This document shows positions 5,957-11,334 of a DNA stretch of 11,334 nucleotides, one piece after another. The notes under the pieces are model-generated. The model was not told the DNA's origin and made no database searches. It saw nothing but the letters and a program-made list of their open reading frames with translations. This DNA comes from an uncultured Comamonadaceae bacterium (GTDB lineage Bacteria > Pseudomonadota > Gammaproteobacteria > Burkholderiales > Burkholderiaceae). Position 1 is the stretch's first letter. Each line of letters starts with the position of its first letter. Location of the stretch: assembly GCA_946482115.1 (NCBI GenBank), contig CAMLQP010000076.1, positions 1-11,334 of the forward strand, written 5' to 3'. The position numbers and the translations under genes were made by a program.

Positions 5957-8149
5957 ATGAACACTTTTCACATCGCCAACATGGACTGCGCGGCCGAGGA
6001 GGCGGAAATCCGCCGCGCGCTCGATGGCATCGCCGGCGTTCGCGCGCTGCGCTTCAGCCTGGGCGAGCGCACGCTGAAGATTGACGCGGCGCCCGACGCG
6101 CTGGACGCCGCCGTGGCGGCGCTGGCGCGGGCGGGTTTTCCGCCGGTGCCCGTGACGGTTGAGGGTGGTGGGCGGCGGCGGTGGGCGCGCTGGTGGGCGC
6201 TTTGGGGCCGCCTGGGGCTGTCGCTGCTGCTGGCGCTGGGTGCCGAGGCACTGCACTTTGCGGGTATCGGGGCCGCCGGTCTGGCCGTCGCGGTCGTGGC
6301 GATCTGGCTGGCGGGTTTCGAGGTCTATGCCAAGGGCCTGGCGGCCCTGCGCCAGGGCCGTCTCAACATCAGCGCGCTGATGACCGTGGCGGTCACCGGG
6401 GCGTTCCTGATCGGCCAGTGGCCTGAAGCCGCGATGGTGATGGCGCTGTACGCGCTGGCCGAGGCCATCGAGGCGCGCGCGGTGGACCGTGCGCGCGGTG
6501 CCATCGCCAGCCTGATGGCCCTGGCGCCCGGGCGCGCGCAGGTGCGCCAGCCTGACGGCAGCTGGGTGGAGCAGCTCGCCGGGGACATCCCGCTGGAGGC
6601 GGTGGTGCGCATCCGCCCCGGCGAGCGTGTGCCGCTGGACGGCGTGGTGCTGACCGGCCAGAGCGCCATCGACCAGTCGGCCGTCACCGGCGAGAGCCTG
6701 CCGGTGGACAAGGCGCCGGGCGACGCGGTGTTCGCCGGCACCATCAACCAGGCCGCCGCGCTGGAGATCCGCGTGACCGCGCCGGCCGGCGACAGCCTGC
6801 TGGCGCGCATCGTCCACGCCGTGGAGCAGGCGCAAGGCACTCGCGCGCCCACGCAGCGTTTTGTCGATGCCTTCTCGGCGTGGTACACGCCGGTGGTGTT
6901 CGTGCTGGCGCTTGGCGTGGCCGCGCTCGCGCCCTGGCTGCTGGGCTGGCCCTGGCAGCAGGCGGCCTACAAGGCACTGGTGCTGCTGGTCATCGCCTGC
7001 CCGTGCGCGCTGGTGATTTCCACGCCGGTCACGGTGGTCAGCGCGTTGGCGGCCGCCGCGCGCCGGGGCATCCTGATCAAGGGCGGCGTGTACCTGGAGG
7101 ACGCGCGCAAGATCCGCGCGGTCGCGCTCGACAAGACCGGCACCCTCACCACCGGCAAGCCGCAACTGGTGGCTTTTGAATCCGTGGCGACCGATGTGCC
7201 GGCCGAGGAGGCACAGGCGCTGGCGCGCAGCCTGGCCGACCGCTCGGACCACCCGGTGTCCAGAGCGCTGGCCGCCGGCCTGCGGGGTGCCGTGCGCGAG
7301 GTGGATGGTTTCCACGCGATGGCCGGGCGCGGCGTGGCGGGCCGCATCGCTGGCCAGGTCTACCTGCTGGGCAACCAGCGCTGGATGGAGGAGGGTGGGC
7401 AGTGTAGCCCCGGGCTGCAAGCGCGCCTGCTGGCACACGAGCAGGCCGGCCGCACCGTGACCCTGCTGGCCGATGACCGCCGCGTGCTGGCCATAGCGGC
7501 GGTGGCCGACACCCTCAAGCCCGGTTCGGCCCAGGCCGTGGCCGAACTGAAGGCGCTGGGCGTGCGCACGGTGATGCTGACCGGCGACAACGAGGCCACG
7601 GCGCGCACCGTGGGGACACAGGCGGGCGTGGACGACATCCGCGGCAACCTGCTGCCGGGGCACAAGCTGGACGCCGTCGCCGCGCTGCAGGAGCGGTCGG
7701 GCTTCGTGGCCATGGTGGGCGACGGCATCAACGACGCGCCTGCGCTGGCCCAGGCACAGATCGGCTTCGCCATGGGGGGTGCCGGCAGCCACACCGCCCT
7801 GGAGGCGGCCGACATCGTGGTCATGAACGACGACCTGAGGCGTCTGCCCGAGACCATACGGCTGTCGCAGCGCGCGCACGGCGTGCTATGGCAGAACATC
7901 GCGCTGGCGCTGGGCATCAAGGCGGTGTTCCTGGTGCTCGCGCTGGTCGGGCAGGCCACCCTGTGGATGGCCGTCTTCGCCGACATGGGTGCCAGCCTGC
8001 TGGTGGTGTTCAACGGCTTGCGGCTGGTGCGGGGCGTGGCCGGCGATGAGCCGGCCGGCCACACCGGGGAAACGACGGGGCGGGTTGACATGCAGGTAAA
8101 TGCCTGCATAAAATGCCACTCACACACCCACACCACGGATGGACGCTGA
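5957..8149 (+). CDS. cadA: Heavy-metal P1B-type ATPase, Cd(II)/Pb(II)/Zn(II) exporter
   Basis: This 730-residue inner-membrane pump exports divalent soft metals using ATP. An N-terminal heavy-metal-associated domain (about 1-67) carries MDCAAEE, with a single Cys11 followed by acidic residues, a form common in Cd/Pb/Zn pumps rather than the CxxC of copper pumps. Membrane segments begin at about residue 80. The actuator TGES loop follows (AVTGESLPVDK), then the ion-path motif Cys348-Pro-Cys350 (IACPCALV), the phosphorylated Asp392 in DKTGTLT, the SDHPVS nucleotide-binding motif, TGDN and GDGINDAPAL (Asp589). CPC plus the CadR neighbour supports Cd/Pb/Zn over Cu. The family core ends near residue 692 (FNGLRL). 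The remaining tail of about 40 residues ends in CIKCHSHTH (717-725) and is encoded by DNA that also forms the next gene's promoter and operator. The stop overlaps the arsR start by 11 bases. The alternative name zntA is equally defensible on family grounds. Confidence 0.95.
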   Translation: MNTFHIANMDCAAEEAEIRRALDGIAGVRALRFSLGERTLKIDAAPDALDAAVAALARAGFPPVPVTVEGGGRRRWARWWALWGRLGLSLLLALGAEALHFAGIGAAGLAVAVVAIWLAGFEVYAKGLAALRQGRLNISALMTVAVTGAFLIGQWPEAAMVMALYALAEAIEARAVDRARGAIASLMALAPGRAQVRQPDGSWVEQLAGDIPLEAVVRIRPGERVPLDGVVLTGQSAIDQSAVTGESLPVDKAPGDAVFAGTINQAAALEIRVTAPAGDSLLARIVHAVEQAQGTRAPTQRFVDAFSAWYTPVVFVLALGVAALAPWLLGWPWQQAAYKALVLLVIACPCALVISTPVTVVSALAAAARRGILIKGGVYLEDARKIRAVALDKTGTLTTGKPQLVAFESVATDVPAEEAQALARSLADRSDHPVSRALAAGLRGAVREVDGFHAMAGRGVAGRIAGQVYLLGNQRWMEEGGQCSPGLQARLLAHEQAGRTVTLLADDRRVLAIAAVADTLKPGSAQAVAELKALGVRTVMLTGDNEATARTVGTQAGVDDIRGNLLPGHKLDAVAALQERSGFVAMVGDGINDAPALAQAQIGFAMGGAGSHTALEAADIVVMNDDLRRLPETIRLSQRAHGVLWQNIALALGIKAVFLVLALVGQATLWMAVFADMGASLLVVFNGLRLVRGVAGDEPAGHTGETTGRVDMQVNACIKCHSHTHTTDGR
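8085..8114 (+). promoter_or_regulatory. Internal promoter with palindromic operator for arsR-SRPBCC-GFA
   Basis: Inside the 3' end of cadA there is a perfect -35 box TTGACA (8085-8090) and a -10 box TAAAAT (8109-8114, 5 of 6 matches) with an 18-base spacer. The spacer is almost filled by a perfect inverted repeat, ATGCAGG-N6-CCTGCAT (8090-8109). A dimeric repressor bound there would block the polymerase, so I take it as the autoregulatory operator of the ArsR-family protein encoded 25 bases downstream. Confidence 0.75.
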
Positions 8150-8453
8150 CAAGGTATTCAAGGCACTGGCCGACCCGACACGCAGAAAGCTGCTCGACCT
8201 GCTGTGCGAACGCAACGGGCAGACGCTGGGCGCGCTCTGCGAGCACCTGGACATGGCGCGGCAGTCGGCCACCCAGCACATCGGCATCCTGGAGGCGGCC
8301 AGCCTGGTGAGCACGGTCTGGCGCGGACGCGAGAAGCTGCACTTCATCAACCCGGTGCCGCTGCACGAGGTCTACGAGCGGTGGGTGCGGAAATTCGAAC
8401 ATCAGCGGCTCAGCCTGCTGCATGACCTCAAGAAGGAACTCGAAGGAGAGTGA
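8139..8453 (+). CDS. ArsR/SmtB-fold winged-helix regulator (SRPBCC-linked type)
   Basis: This is a 104-residue single-domain ArsR-family protein. It begins DADKVFKALADPTRRKLLDLL. The helix-turn-helix follows (LGALCEHLDMARQSATQHIGIL, about 30-51) and then the beta-wing (STVWRGREKLHFIN). The metal-sensing ELCVCDL motif of ArsR and the other classic metal sites are absent. Isolated Cys23 and Cys34 do not form a CxC. It therefore resembles the non-metal ArsR regulators that sit next to SRPBCC/AHSA1 genes. Its ATG overlaps the cadA stop by 11 bases and lacks a Shine-Dalgarno sequence, so translation from read-through cadA message would depend on coupling, while its own promoter lies inside cadA. 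It is followed directly by the SRPBCC gene. The signal it senses is unknown. Confidence 0.91.
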   Translation: MDADKVFKALADPTRRKLLDLLCERNGQTLGALCEHLDMARQSATQHIGILEAASLVSTVWRGREKLHFINPVPLHEVYERWVRKFEHQRLSLLHDLKKELEGE

Positions 8454-8455
8454 AG

Positions 8456-8920
8456 ATGGACGCCGGGAAGACGAGCTTCGTTTATGTGACCTACATCCGG
8501 TCGACACCCGAAAAGGTGTTCGAGGCCATCACCAGACCCGAGATCGCACGTCGCTACTGGGGCCACGAGAACGTCTCCGACTGGAGACCCGGATCGGACT
8601 GGCAGCATGTGCGCGACGACGCGCAACGCACGCTCCAGCTGGTCGGCAAGGTGGTCGAGGTGCAGCCGCCCACCCGCCTGGTGATCACCTGGGCGAATGC
8701 TTCCCAGGCCACCGATCCGGCCGCTTACAGCCGGGTCAGCTTCGATCTCGTGCCCTACGAGGGCATGGTGCGCCTGACCGTCACCCACGACGAGCTCGAG
8801 GCCGGCAGCGGCATGGCCAAGGGCATCCAGCAGGGCTGGCCGGTGGTGCTGTCGAGCCTGAAATCCTTGCTGGAAACGGGCCATGGCATCGACGTTTTCG
8901 CCAAGCCCGTGGCCGCCTGA
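8456..8920 (+). CDS. SRPBCC / AHSA1 (Aha1-like START-fold) domain protein
   Basis: This is a 154-residue helix-grip-fold protein. Its N-terminus FVYVTYIRSTPEKVFEAITRP, the following YWGHENVSDWRPGSDW, the central VVEVQPPTRLVITW and the late QGWPVVLSSLKSLLETG are standard for the AHSA1 branch of SRPBCC, proteins with a hydrophobic ligand cavity and mostly unknown function. The start is the ATG at 8456 because AAGGAG (8443-8448) lies 7 bases upstream. A GTG at 8450 is in frame but too close to that site. It begins 2 bases after the arsR stop, so the two are one operon, and arsR plus AHSA1 pairs are common in bacteria. A role in binding or detoxifying a small hydrophobic molecule is possible but not shown. 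Confidence 0.9.
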   Translation: MDAGKTSFVYVTYIRSTPEKVFEAITRPEIARRYWGHENVSDWRPGSDWQHVRDDAQRTLQLVGKVVEVQPPTRLVITWANASQATDPAAYSRVSFDLVPYEGMVRLTVTHDELEAGSGMAKGIQQGWPVVLSSLKSLLETGHGIDVFAKPVAA

Positions 8921-8934
8921 GCGGAGTCCCCTTC

Positions 8935-9351
8935 ATGAACCGGCCCTACACCGGCGGCTGCGCGTGCGGCGCGGTCCGCTACCTCACCCCGCACCAGCCC
9001 GTGTTCCAGAACCATTGCCAGTGCCGCGACTGCCAGCGGCGCAGCGGAACCGGGCATGGCTCCTGGCTGACCTTCCCCGCGCAGGCCGACATGGCCATCA
9101 CCGGCGAAGCCGCGCACTGGACGGTGGCGGGCGACAGCGGCAACCTGAAGATCCACGCGTTCTGTCCCGTTTGCGGCACGCCGGTCTACCTGCGGTTTGC
9201 CGCCATGCCAGACCTGATCGCCGTGCCGGCGGGCAGCCTGGATGAACCGGGCCGCTTCGTGCCGGACGCGCTCACCTATGGCGTACGCGGACTGGCATGG
9301 GACACCATCGACCCGTCGCTGCGGGCCTTCGGGCGCATGCCGCCCGGCTAG
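8935..9351 (+). CDS. GFA / CENP-V family zinc-binding protein
   Basis: This 138-residue protein has the GFA (glutathione-dependent formaldehyde-activating) fold. The zinc ligands are visible: Cys9 and Cys11 in GGCACGAVRY, Cys28, Cys30 and Cys33 in HCQCRDCQRRSG, and Cys77 and Cys80 in FCPVCGTPVY. The late YGVRGLAWDTID segment is also typical. A few family members bind glutathione or S-hydroxymethylglutathione, but most have no proven reaction, so 'formaldehyde-activating' should be read as a family label. The ATG at 8935 has GCGGAG 8 bases upstream and follows the SRPBCC stop by 14 bases, making it the last gene of the arsR operon. Its TAG stop overlaps the TAG of the convergent LysR gene in the palindrome CTAG. 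A longer reading of this frame from 8422 would overlap SRPBCC and is rejected. Confidence 0.9.
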   Translation: MNRPYTGGCACGAVRYLTPHQPVFQNHCQCRDCQRRSGTGHGSWLTFPAQADMAITGEAAHWTVAGDSGNLKIHAFCPVCGTPVYLRFAAMPDLIAVPAGSLDEPGRFVPDALTYGVRGLAWDTIDPSLRAFGRMPPG

Positions 9352-10262
9352 GCACCGTCGCCCATGAAGCGCTGCGCGAGCTGGTCGATCAGCTCGATCA
9401 GCGCCTGCTGGGTCAGCGTGGCCGGCCGCTGGGCGCTGACGGCGATGCTCAGCCGCGTGCGCAGGCGCGGCGAATGCACGCGGCGCAGCGCGATGTGCTC
9501 GGCGTGGGCACTGGTCAGCACGGCATTGCGCGAAAGCAGGGCGCTGCCCGCGCCGTCGGCCACCAGGTCTAGGATGGCGGCCACACCGTCGATTTCCAGC
9601 GCGATGTCCGGGCGGCAGCCGATGTTGGCCAGCTCGCTTTCCACCAGCATGCGGATGGCGTTGGGCCGGCTCGGGATCACCAGCGGCACGGTGGCGACCT
9701 CGCGCAGCGTGATGGCTTCGTCCACTGGCGCGCCGCTGGCCGCGCTGTCGCGCCGCTGCAGCAGGAAGAGGTCCTCCTCCAGCAGCGGGGTCAGCTCGAT
9801 GTCGGGCGAGGGTGCGGCGTTGTAGAGCACCGCGATGTCCAGCCGTCCGGTCAGCAGTGCCTCGACCAGATGGGTGGACAGGCCCTCGGTGATGGACAGC
9901 GAGGCCTGGGGCAGCCGCTGGCGGAACTCGCGCGTGAGCGGCACGGTGAGCACCTTGGCCACGCTGGTCGGCAGGCCGATGGCCACGCGCCCGGCCAGCG
10001 CGCCGCGCACCCGGCCCAGCTCCTCCTTGGCGCGCTCCACCTGGTGCAGGATGCCGCGTCCGTGCGCCAGCAGCAGCTTGCCGGCTTCGGTGGGCGTGGC
10101 GCCGCGCCCGTTGCGCACCAGCAGGCTCTGGCGCAGTTCCACCTCCAGTAGCCGCACCTGACGGCTCAGCGCCGGCTGGGCGATGCCGAGCACCGTGGCC
10201 GCCCGGGTGAAGCTGCCCAGTTCGGCCACGCGCACAAAATACTCCAGCTGTTTCAGATCCAT
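9348..10262 (-). CDS. LysR-type transcriptional regulator, probably of protocatechuate 4,5-cleavage genes
   Basis: This 304-residue protein is typical for the family. The N-terminal winged helix (about 1-60) includes LEYFVRVAELGSFTRAA and IAQPALSRQVRLLE, followed by a linker helix. A two-lobed effector domain starts near residue 92 (GRVAIGLPTSVAKVL). It is divergent from a gene pair ending in 4-oxalomesaconate hydratase, and a perfect LysR T-N11-A box sits between them. By analogy with LigR of Sphingobium and PmdR of Comamonas, it probably activates the protocatechuate 4,5-cleavage operon when a pathway intermediate binds, and represses itself. That assignment rests on position. The start codon lacks a clear Shine-Dalgarno sequence. 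Confidence 0.94.
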   Translation of the reverse strand: MDLKQLEYFVRVAELGSFTRAATVLGIAQPALSRQVRLLEVELRQSLLVRNGRGATPTEAGKLLLAHGRGILHQVERAKEELGRVRGALAGRVAIGLPTSVAKVLTVPLTREFRQRLPQASLSITEGLSTHLVEALLTGRLDIAVLYNAAPSPDIELTPLLEEDLFLLQRRDSAASGAPVDEAITLREVATVPLVIPSRPNAIRMLVESELANIGCRPDIALEIDGVAAILDLVADGAGSALLSRNAVLTSAHAEHIALRRVHSPRLRTRLSIAVSAQRPATLTQQALIELIDQLAQRFMGDGA

Positions 10263-10284
10263 GGCGCATAGGATATATCGGAGC

Positions 10285-10309
10285 GGTATTTATGCCGAAT
10301 TGAAATACC
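10285..10309. promoter_or_regulatory. LysR (LTTR) recognition box, T-N11-A
   Basis: A perfect inverted repeat, GGTATTT-N11-AAATACC, has 7-base arms at 10285-10291 and 10303-10309. This is an ideal T-N11-A LysR box located in the LysR/ModA-like divergent gap. Its centre (10297) is about 65-67 bases upstream of the transcript start predicted from the boxes at 10329-10357, exactly where LysR proteins place their main recognition site. Confidence 0.85.
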
Positions 10310-10328
10310 TGCTAGTGGAAGGGGGCGC

Positions 10329-10357
10329 TTGGCATGGGTGCATGGCCTGCACACAAT
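10329..10357 (+). promoter_or_regulatory. Candidate promoter of the ModA-like / ligJ operon
   Basis: TTGGCA (10329-10334, 5 of 6 matches to -35) and CACAAT (10352-10357, 4 of 6 to -10) are separated by 17 bases. The predicted start is near 10362-10365, effectively at the ATG at 10365. The distance to the LysR box supports this reading. Confidence 0.55.
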
Positions 10358-10364
10358 CGGTGCC

Positions 10365-11054
10365 ATGACAGCTGCTTCCTCCCCCGAACTGCGCGGCATT
10401 TCCTCCATGGCGACGCGGCTGCTGCTGGCCGAGCTGGTGGGAGGCCATGTGGCGCCGGTACATATCGAATCCGTGGGCGGCGTGGACGCGGCCAAGCGGG
10501 TCGCGGCCGGCGAGGTCTTCGATGTCGTGATCCTGGGCTCCGATGCCATCGACAAGCTGATCGCGGGTGGCCATGCGCTGGCCGGCAGCCGCGTCGATAT
10601 GGTGCATTCCGGCGTGGCGGCGGCCGTGCGAAAGGGCGCGCCGCTGCCCGACCTGTCCGACGAAGCCGCTGTGAAACGCGCCGTGCGGGCCGCGCGCAGC
10701 GTGAGCTGGTCCACCGGCCCCAGTGGCGTGGCGCTGGCCGCGCTGTTCCAGCGCTGGGGCATCGCTGACGAGATTGCCCCGCGCCTGGTGGTGCCGCCGC
10801 CTGGCGTGCCCGTGGGCTCGCTGGTGGCCAGGGGCGAGGTCGAACTGGGCTTCCAGCAGCTGAGCGAGCTGCTGCCGCTGGAGGGCATCACCGTGGTCGG
10901 TCCGCTGCCGCCGGCGATTCAGATCATCACCACCTTTTCCGGCGCCGTGTGCGCCGCCAGCGCGCGGCCGCAGGCCGCGCGCGAGCTGCTGGACTACCTG
11001 GCGTCGCCCGCCACCGCGGCGGCCAAGCAGCGCCACGGCATGTCCCCGGCCTGA
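10365..11054 (+). CDS. ModA-like substrate-binding-fold protein without a signal peptide
   Basis: This 229-residue protein resembles type-II periplasmic binding proteins of the molybdate-binding (ModA) group. An ELRGISSMATRLLLAEL start corresponds to the first beta-strand and helix. VDAAKRVAAGEVFDVVILGSDAIDKLIAGG is the typical G.DVVIL...A.D.L..GG lobe, and SWSTGPSGVALAALFQRWGI and GEVELGFQQLSELLPLEGI are the usual later segments. ModA proteins normally begin with a secretion signal. Here the mature fold begins within about 10 residues of the ATG and there is no hydrophobic leader, so it may be cytoplasmic. A TTG at 10329 with GGAAGG before it (10317-10322) would add 12 residues but still no signal. 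I prefer 10365 because the LysR box and promoter geometry place transcription start there, which implies a leaderless message. It is co-directional with ligJ, 36 bases apart. The ligand is unknown; an aromatic acid or pathway intermediate is more likely than molybdate given the context. Confidence 0.78.
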   Translation: MTAASSPELRGISSMATRLLLAELVGGHVAPVHIESVGGVDAAKRVAAGEVFDVVILGSDAIDKLIAGGHALAGSRVDMVHSGVAAAVRKGAPLPDLSDEAAVKRAVRAARSVSWSTGPSGVALAALFQRWGIADEIAPRLVVPPPGVPVGSLVARGEVELGFQQLSELLPLEGITVVGPLPPAIQIITTFSGAVCAASARPQAARELLDYLASPATAAAKQRHGMSPA

Positions 11055-11090
11055 ACCGTTTATTCCGGAACACACAGAGGAGAACGCTCC

Positions 11091-11334
11091 ATGATCATCG
11101 ATGTCCATGGCCACTACACCACCGCGCCCAAGGCGCTGGAAGAGTGGCGCAACAAGCAGATCGCCAACCTGAAGACCCCCGAGCTCGGCCCCAAGGTGTC
11201 GGAGCTCAGGATCAGCGATGACGAGCTGCGCGAGTCCATCGAGACCAACCAGCTGGCCAAGATGAAGGAGCGTGGCTCCGACCTGACCATCTTCAGCCCG
11301 CGCGCCAGCTTCATGGCGCACCACATCGGCGACT
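11091..11334 (+). CDS. ligJ: 4-oxalomesaconate hydratase (amidohydrolase superfamily), N-terminal part
   Basis: The first 81 codons are present and the gene runs off the right edge. The protein starts MIIDVHGHYTTAPKALEEWR, giving the amidohydrolase-superfamily HxH metal pair at His6 and His8. It continues with VSELRISDDELRESI, ERGSDLTIFSPRASFMAHHIGD, which I recognise as the LigJ/PmdE signature. The enzyme adds water to 4-oxalomesaconate to give 4-carboxy-4-hydroxy-2-oxoadipate, which is then split by an aldolase, in the protocatechuate 4,5-cleavage (meta) pathway. GAGGAG (11077-11082) is a strong ribosome site 8 bases before the ATG. Further genes of the pathway (aldolase, lactone hydrolase, dehydrogenase, LigAB-type dioxygenase) are expected to the right of the window. 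Confidence 0.92.
   Translation, partial: MIIDVHGHYTTAPKALEEWRNKQIANLKTPELGPKVSELRISDDELRESIETNQLAKMKERGSDLTIFSPRASFMAHHIGD

Noticed and set aside
5891..7879. Long minus-strand open frame opposite cadA
   Set aside because: It is antisense to a motif-complete P-type ATPase. Its product is His/Gln/Arg-rich with no domain.
8139..8453. Reading the ArsR protein as an arsenic or cadmium sensor because it follows cadA
   Set aside because: The CxC and other known metal-site motifs are missing, and the following gene is SRPBCC, which points to the non-metal ArsR group.
8422..8934. N-terminal extension of the GFA protein through the SRPBCC gene
   Set aside because: The ATG at 8935 has a ribosome site and begins the GFA motif directly. 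The upstream part is SRPBCC read in another frame.
10329..10364. TTG start for the ModA-like protein, preceded by GGAAGG
   Set aside because: Not excluded, but TTGGCA there fits a -35 box and the LysR box spacing puts transcription start after it. The added 12 residues match no family feature.
10290..11324. Minus-strand open frame opposite the ModA-like gene and ligJ
   Set aside because: It spans two real genes and the LysR box, with no domain content, so it is a shadow frame.

Overview
The window is GC-rich, densely packed bacterial DNA. Its gene content (gentisate cleavage, protocatechuate 4,5-cleavage, single-component Rieske oxygenase, CadR/CadA) and protein style point to a betaproteobacterium of the Burkholderiales, most likely Comamonadaceae. 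That placement is inferred from gene content, not from a database search. There are 14 protein genes, two of them cut by the window edges. I see no RNA genes, insertion sequences, CRISPR arrays or convincing intrinsic terminators. The longest non-coding gap is about 110 bases.

Layout. (1) 1-1768: gentisate module. A fumarylacetoacetate-hydrolase-family gene (cut at the left edge) and gentisate 1,2-dioxygenase run leftward, and a MarR regulator diverges from them. (2) 1781-5394: a two-gene leftward operon, Rieske oxygenase then a glutamine-synthetase-like ligase joined by a 4-base ATGA overlap, with a divergent GntR/FCD regulator. (3) 5404-8149: a divergent cadR (MerR family) and cadA (P1B-type Cd/Pb/Zn ATPase) pair with a textbook 19-bp-spacer MerR promoter between them. 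(4) 8139-9351: ArsR-family regulator, SRPBCC/AHSA1 protein and GFA-family protein, driven by a promoter-operator that lies inside the 3' end of cadA. (5) 9348-11334: a LysR regulator diverging from a ModA-like binding protein without a signal peptide and from 4-oxalomesaconate hydratase (ligJ, cut at the right edge), which marks the start of a protocatechuate 4,5-cleavage operon.

How they work together. Three aromatic-catabolic units, each with its own regulator from a different family (MarR, GntR, LysR), flank a metal-resistance unit (MerR) and a small ArsR unit. The least explained part is the Rieske plus GS-like pair. The GS-like enzyme keeps the metal-binding and substrate-loop residues of an active gamma-glutamyl ligase, which suggests an amino-substituted aromatic substrate, and the adjacent gentisate-type ring-cleavage genes could take up its product. 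That link is a hypothesis. Neither a reductase for the oxygenase nor a gamma-glutamyl hydrolase is present in the window.
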